Origin: Sarcophilus harrisii
Lineage: Eukaryota > Chordata > Mammalia > Dasyuromorphia > Dasyuridae
DNA length: 64,000 nt
Assembly: GCF_902635505.1 (NCBI RefSeq)
Contig: NC_045432.1
Coordinates: 6,445,275 to 6,509,274, forward strand
Direction of reading: 5' to 3'
Below the pieces are notes generated by a model. It was given only the letters and a program-made list of their open reading frames with translations. It was not told where the DNA came from and did no database searches. Every line of letters begins with the position of its first letter. Position 1 is the stretch's first letter. Positions 58,801 to 64,000 of the stretch are shown here, in pieces. A program made the translations under genes and the position numbers.

Positions 58801-61800
58801 CTCAAAGGGAAAGGACAGTCCTCCCCACTCAGGTGGTCTCAAAAGGAAGGACCGGGTCCCTCCACATTCTGGGCCTCCTGCAACAGAGAAAGGACCGTCC
58901 CTCCCACAGAGGGCTTCCCTTAAAGGAAAAGGACAACCTCCCACTCAGGTGGTTCCTTAAAAGGAAAGCACCGTCCTCCATATTCAGCTTCCCAACAGGG
59001 AAATGACAATCCCTCCCCACTCAAAGCTTCCTTGCATGTAAAGGACAGTTCCCGCCCAACTCAGGGGCTTCCTAAAAAGGAAAGGGCGGTCCCTCCCCAC
59101 TCAGGGGGTTCCTTACATGGAAATGACTGTCCTGCCTCACTCAGGGGTTCTCCTTAAAGGGAAAGGACAGTCCCTCACCCACCTCAGGGGTTTTAAAAAG
59201 AAAGGACGGTTCTCCCCACCAGGGGTTCCTTACATGTAGCCAAATGTCCCACCAACTCAGGGGGTTCCTGGGTGAAAAGGACAGTCCTCCCCACTCAGGG
59301 GTTCCTTAACAGGTGCGACAGTCCTCCCACCAGGGGTTCCTTTAAGGAAAATGACTGTCCTGCCCAAGTAAGGGGGTTCCTTAATAGGAAAGGACAGTCC
59401 CTCCCCACTCAGGGGGTTCCTTACAAGGAAATGACTGTCCCGCCCAACTAAGGGGGTTCCTTAACAGAAAGGAAGGTATCTCCCCACAGGTGGGGCTTCC
59501 TAGTGAAAGGGACAACCACCCACTCAGGGGTTCTCATACAGTCAATAACAACGGTCCCGCCCAACTATGTGGGGTTCCTTAACAGGAATGGACAGCCCCA
59601 ACCCACTGAAGCGTTCTTTACAAGGAAATAACGGTCCCGCCCAACTCAGGGGCTTCCCAAAAGGAAGGACGATCCCTCCCCACTGAAAAGGTTCTCACAA
59701 GGAAAATTGTCCCGGCCCAACTAAGGGGCTTTTTAAAAGGAAAGGACGATCCTTCCCCACTAGGGGGCCTTTACAAGGAAATAACTATCCTGCCCAACTA
59801 AGGGGGTTCCTAACCAGGAAAGGACTGTACCTCCTCACACAGGGGCTTCCTTAAAGGAAAGGACAGTCCCACCCCACTGAGGGGGTTCCTTACAAGGAAA
59901 TAACTGTCCCGCCCAACTCAGGGGGTTCCTTAAAAGGAAAGGACAGTCCCTCCACACTCAGGGGGTTCCTTAACAGGAAAGGACATTCCTCCCACCAGGG
60001 GGTACTTATTAACAGCGATGTCCCATATTCAGGGGGTTCCTAACATGGAAAGGAGTGTCCTTCCCCGCTCAGGGGGTTCTCAGCGGAAAGGACAGTCCCT
60101 CCCACTCAAAGCTTCCTCAGTGTAAAGGACAACCCTCCCACCAGGGGTTGCTTAAAAGGAAAGGACGGTCACTCCCCACTCAGAGGCTTCCTTAAAGGGA
60201 AAGAATAGTCCCTCCCCAGCTTCTGGGGGTCCCATAAGGACAGGACGTCCCTCCCACTCAAGGGGTTCAATAGAAAGGAGAGTCCTCCATTCAGGGCTTC
60301 CCACAGAGAAAGGACTGTCCTCCCCACAGAGGGGCTCTTCAGGAAGGACAATCCCTCCCCACTCAGGGGGTCCTTACAAGGACAGGACGGTCCCTCCCCA
60401 CTCAAGGGGTTCCTTAACAGGAAAGGAGAGTCCTCCATATTCAGGCTTCCTAACAGGGAGTGGGACAATCCTCCCACTCAGGGGGTCCTTACAAGGACAG
60501 GACGGTCCCTCCCCACTCAAGGGGTTCCTTAACAGGAAAGGAGAGTCCCTCCATATTCAGGGCTTCCCAACAGGGAAAGGACAATCCCTCCCCACTCAGG
60601 GGGTTCCTTACAACGAAATGATCAAGTTCTGCCCAATCTAAGGGGGGTTCCTTAACAGGAAAGGAAGGCACCCCACACAGGGCTTCCTTAAAGGAAAGGA
60701 CAGTCCACGCTACTGAGGTTCCTATAAGGAAACAACTGTCCCGCCCAACTCAGGGGTTCCTTAAAAGGAGCGACACACCAGGGTTCCCAACAGGAAAGCG
60801 CGACAATCCTCCCTCAGGTTCCCTTACATGAAATGACTGTCCCGCCCAATCCAAGGGGTTCCTTAACAGGAAGGAATGGTCCCTCCCCAGGGGGTTCCTA
60901 CAAGGAAATGACTGTCCTGCCTTAACTAAGGGGGTTCCTTAACAGGAAAGGAAGGTACCTCCCCACACAGGGGCTTCCTTAAAGGGAAAGGACAGTCCCA
61001 CCCCACTCAGGGGGTTCCTTACAAGGAAATAACGGTCCCGCCCAACTAAGGGGGTTCCTTAACAGGAATGGACAGTCCCAACCCACTGAAGGGGTTCCTT
61101 ACAAGGAAATAACGGTCCCGCCCAACTCAGGGGCTTCCTAAAAAGGAAGGACTGTCCCTCGCCACAGAGGGGCTTCCTTAAAGGGAAAGGACAATCCCTC
61201 CCCACTCAGGGGGTCCTTACAAATAAAGGACGGTCCCTCCCCACTCAGGTGGTTCCTTAAAAGGAAAGGACTGTCCCTCCATATTCAGGGCTTCCCAACA
61301 GGGAAAGTACAATCCCTCCCCATTCAGGGGGTTCTTAACCAGGAAAGGAGAATCCCTCCCCACTGGGGCTCTCGCATGTAGCGCGACAGTCTCTCCCACC
61401 TCAGGGGTTCCTTATCAGGGAAAGGACAATCCTCCCACTCAGGGGTTCCTTGAAGTGGAAAGGACACCCCCACTCAGGGGTCCTTACAAGGAAATAATCA
61501 ACCTGCTCAACTCAGGGGTTCCTTACAAGGAAATGACTGTCCCGGCCCAATCAAGGGGTTCTCAACAGGAAAGGACGGTCCCTCCCCACTCAGGGGGTTC
61601 CTTAAAGGGAAAGGACAGTCCCTCCCCACTCAGGTGGTTCCTTAAAAGGAAAGGACTGTCCCTCCATATTCAGGGCTTCCCAACAGAGAAAGGACTGTCC
61701 CTCCCCACAGAGGGGCTTCCTTAAAGGGAAAGGACAATCCCTCCCCACTCAGGTGGTTCCTTAAAAGGAAAGGACTGTCCCTCCATATTCAGGGCTTCCC

Positions 61801-62205
61801 AACAGGAATGACACAACCCTCCCACCTGCTTCCTTGCAGTAGAAGGACAGTTCCTCCCACTCAGGGATTCCAAAGGAAAGGACGTCCTCCCCAGTCAGGG
61901 GGTTCCTTACAAGGAAACATCGTCCTGCCCAACTAAGGGTTCCTTAACAGGAAAGGAAGGTATCTCCCACAGGAGCTTCCTTAAAGGGAAAGGACAATCC
62001 TCCCCACTCAGGGGGTTCCTTACACGGAAATAACGGTCCTGCCCAACTCAGGGGCTTCTTTAAAAGGAAAGGAGGGTCCCTTCATGTTTAGGGCTTCCCC
62101 ATTGAGAAAGGTCAATCCTTCCCCACTAAGGGTTTTCCTCACAAGGAAATAACATTCCCTCCACACTCAGGGGTTCCTTAGAAGAAAAGGACATTCCCTC
62201 CCCAC
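52858..62205. repeat. 40-bp minisatellite, part 5
   Basis: Counterpart of part 3. Its first 300 bases are clean where part 3 is gapped (compare 53,040-53,240 with 36,375-36,560). Confidence 0.92.
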
Positions 62206-63335
62206 TCAGGTGGGAACAGAGGGAGGGAAGGGGAGGAATTGGAGGAGGGAGGAGGGAGGAGGGAGGAACCAAAGGAAGGGAAGGGGGGAATTGGAGGGGG
62301 GAGGAGGGTGGACAAGAGGGTGGGATTGGGGAGGAAAGGGGGAGGGTGGAGGTGGGAACAGAGGGAGGGAAGGGTTGAGATGGAGGAGGGAGGAGGGAGG
62401 AACAGAGGGAGGGAAGGGAGGGAATGGGAGGAGGGGGTGAGGAACCAAAGGAAGGAAGGGGAATGAGGGGAGGAGGGAGGAAACACAGGGGAGGGAACTA
62501 TAAATTGGAGGAGGGAGGGAGGAAACAGTGAGTGAAGGAGGAATGGGAGGAGGGAGGGAGGGAGGAACCAAAGGAAGGGAAGGGGGGAATTGGAGGGGAG
62601 GAGGGAGGAACACAGGGAGGGAACGGAGGGAATTGGAGGAGGGAGGAGGGAGGAACAGAGGGAGGGAAGGGAGGAATGGGAGGAGGGAGGAGGGAGGAAC
62701 TAAAGGAAGGGAAGGGGGGAATTGAGGGGAGGAGGTGGACAGAGGGTGGGATTGGGAGGAAAGGGGGAGGGTGGAGGTGGGAACAGAGGGAGGGAAGGAG
62801 GATTGGAGGAGGGAGGAGGGAGGGAAGGGTGGAATGGAGGAGGGAGGAGGGAGGAACTAAAGGAAGGGAAGGGGGGAATTGAAGGAGGGAGGAGGGAGGA
62901 ACTCAGGGAGGGAAGGCGGGAATTGGAGGAGGGAGGAGGGAGGAGGGAGGAACACAGGGAGGGAAGGTGGGAATTGGGTGAGGGAGGAGGGAGGAAGAGA
63001 GGGTGGGACTGGGAGAAAAGGAGGAGGGTGGAGGTGGGAACAGGGGAGGGAAGGGTTGAGATGGAGGAGGAAGGAGGGTGGAACACAGGGAGGGAAGGGA
63101 GGCATTGGAGGAGGGAGGGGGGGAGGAACAGAGGGAGGGAAGGAGGGAATTGGAGGAGGGAGGAGGGTGGAAAAGAGGGTGGGATTGGGAGGAAAGGAGG
63201 AGGGTGGAGGTGGGAACAGAGGAGGAAGGGAGGGATTGGGAGGAGGGAGGAGGTGGAACAGAGGGAGGGAAGGGGGGAATTGAGGAGGGAGGAGGGTGGG
63301 AATAAAGTGAGGGAAGGGGGAATTGGAGGAGGGCA
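62206..63335. repeat. GA purine block 5 (1.1 kb)
   Basis: Counterpart of block 3, with the same lead-in. It ends in AATTGGAGGAGGG and then meets the GATC-rich family. Confidence 0.93.
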
Positions 63336-64000
63336 GGGAGACCAGGGCAGAGACCCTCCCCCCCCCCATGGAGATGACGGGAAGAAATACACAGGGTGGT
63401 GACAGAGATCTGGGGTCCAAAGTACTGAAATAGGCAGTGCTAGGGGGCAGCAGCAGTGGGGGGGGGGAAGGGGGAGATCAAAAGAAACGATCCACAAGAA
63501 GATCAGGAGCTCCAGGATAAGGAGGAAAAAGGTGAAAACAACAGGGGGCAGTCAGATCAGAGCAAAAGATCCCCCTTGAGGATCAGGAGAAGAAACTGCC
63601 CAAAGAGATCAGGGGAAGAGATCTGGAGTCCAATGAGCAGGAAGAAAAGGTTCAAAGGGCAACATGTTGCAGGCAGTTCGGGAGCAGAGATCCATGGGAA
63701 GATCGAGGGAAAAGATCAGGAGCTCAAGGTAGAGGTTAAAGTTGAAATAAACAGCAGGGGCAGAGATCCACAGGAAGATCTGGTGTAGAGATCAAAAGCT
63801 CAAGGTAAGGGAGGAGAAAGTTGAAAGGAACAACAGGGGGCAGGGAAATTTGGAGAAAGTTAAAAGGAATCACAGGAGACAGAGGCATCAGGGGGAAGAG
63901 ATCACCCATGGAAAACGGGGGGAAAAACATCCCAAAGAGATCAGGGTAAGACATCTGAAGCTCAAGGGACAGAAAGAAAAGTCGATAGGGAGCAACAGGT
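63336..64000. repeat. GATC-rich tandem repeat, D3
   Basis: Same family as D1 and D2: AGATCAGGAGCTCAAGGT, GATCCACAGGAAGATC, AAAGTTGAAAGGAACAACAG and a C run near 63,357-63,367. It is not a close copy of either, and it is cut by the window end. No gene is seen. Confidence 0.75.

Larger units (their letters stand above)
46717..63335. repeat. 16.7-kb higher-order repeat, copy 2
   Basis: Tandem copy of 30,006-46,712, about 90 bp shorter through scattered small gaps. It ends with GA block 5, which passes into GATC-rich repeats instead of another minisatellite run. Confidence 0.88.

Overview
The window looks like mammalian nuclear DNA. The best-supported gene content is the 3' end of coagulation factor VIII (F8) on the minus strand, recognised from exon-sized blocks with the family's exon boundaries. 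MIR-type SINE fragments are present. F8 exon 25 is roughly 70% identical to human F8 as I remember it, and the SINE wording has a marsupial flavour, so a non-placental mammal, most likely a marsupial, is my best guess (inference). I see no tRNA, rRNA, CRISPR array, bacterial gene or virus-like element.

The first 21.3 kb holds two to three overlapping versions of one locus. I call the segments A to E. Segment A carries an unrecognised short gene. E carries F8 exon 26 and its poly(A) signal. B is F8 intron 25 sequence. C carries F8 exons 25, 24 and 23. D is a GATC-rich tandem repeat in intron 22. The order read is: A' (1-3,716), stub of E, B1 (4,010-5,320), C1 (5,320-9,170), D1 (9,170-9,772), E1 (9,780-11,765), B2 (11,790-13,160), C2 (13,160-16,205), D2 (16,205-17,830), A2 (18,290-20,631), E2 (20,632-21,270). 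F8 exons 23-25 are readable only in C1, exon 26 only in E1, and the unknown gene only in A2. The other copies are badly decayed or lack the part. Identical stretches alternate with wrecked ones, which looks more like unpolished consensus and stacked haplotypes or read paths than like normal evolution.

From about 21.3 to 63.3 kb there is essentially one object. It is a degenerate minisatellite of nominal 40-bp units (about 34 kb, perhaps 850 units) whose core is the inverted repeat TTCCTTACAAGGAA. Five purine-only (GA) blocks of about 44-bp units (8 kb in all) interrupt it. From 30.0 to 63.3 kb this is organised as two tandem copies of a 16.7-kb higher-order unit. The array starts inside sequence homologous to the F8 3'UTR and ends in GATC-rich repeats (63,336-64,000).

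The F8 exons found carry small frame breaks in exons 23, 24 and 26, while exon 25 is open. Given the noise elsewhere, I do not call F8 a pseudogene. The most unusual items are the 16.7-kb higher-order array, the cytosine-poor patch at 13.2-14.75 kb, and the unidentified gene in A2.
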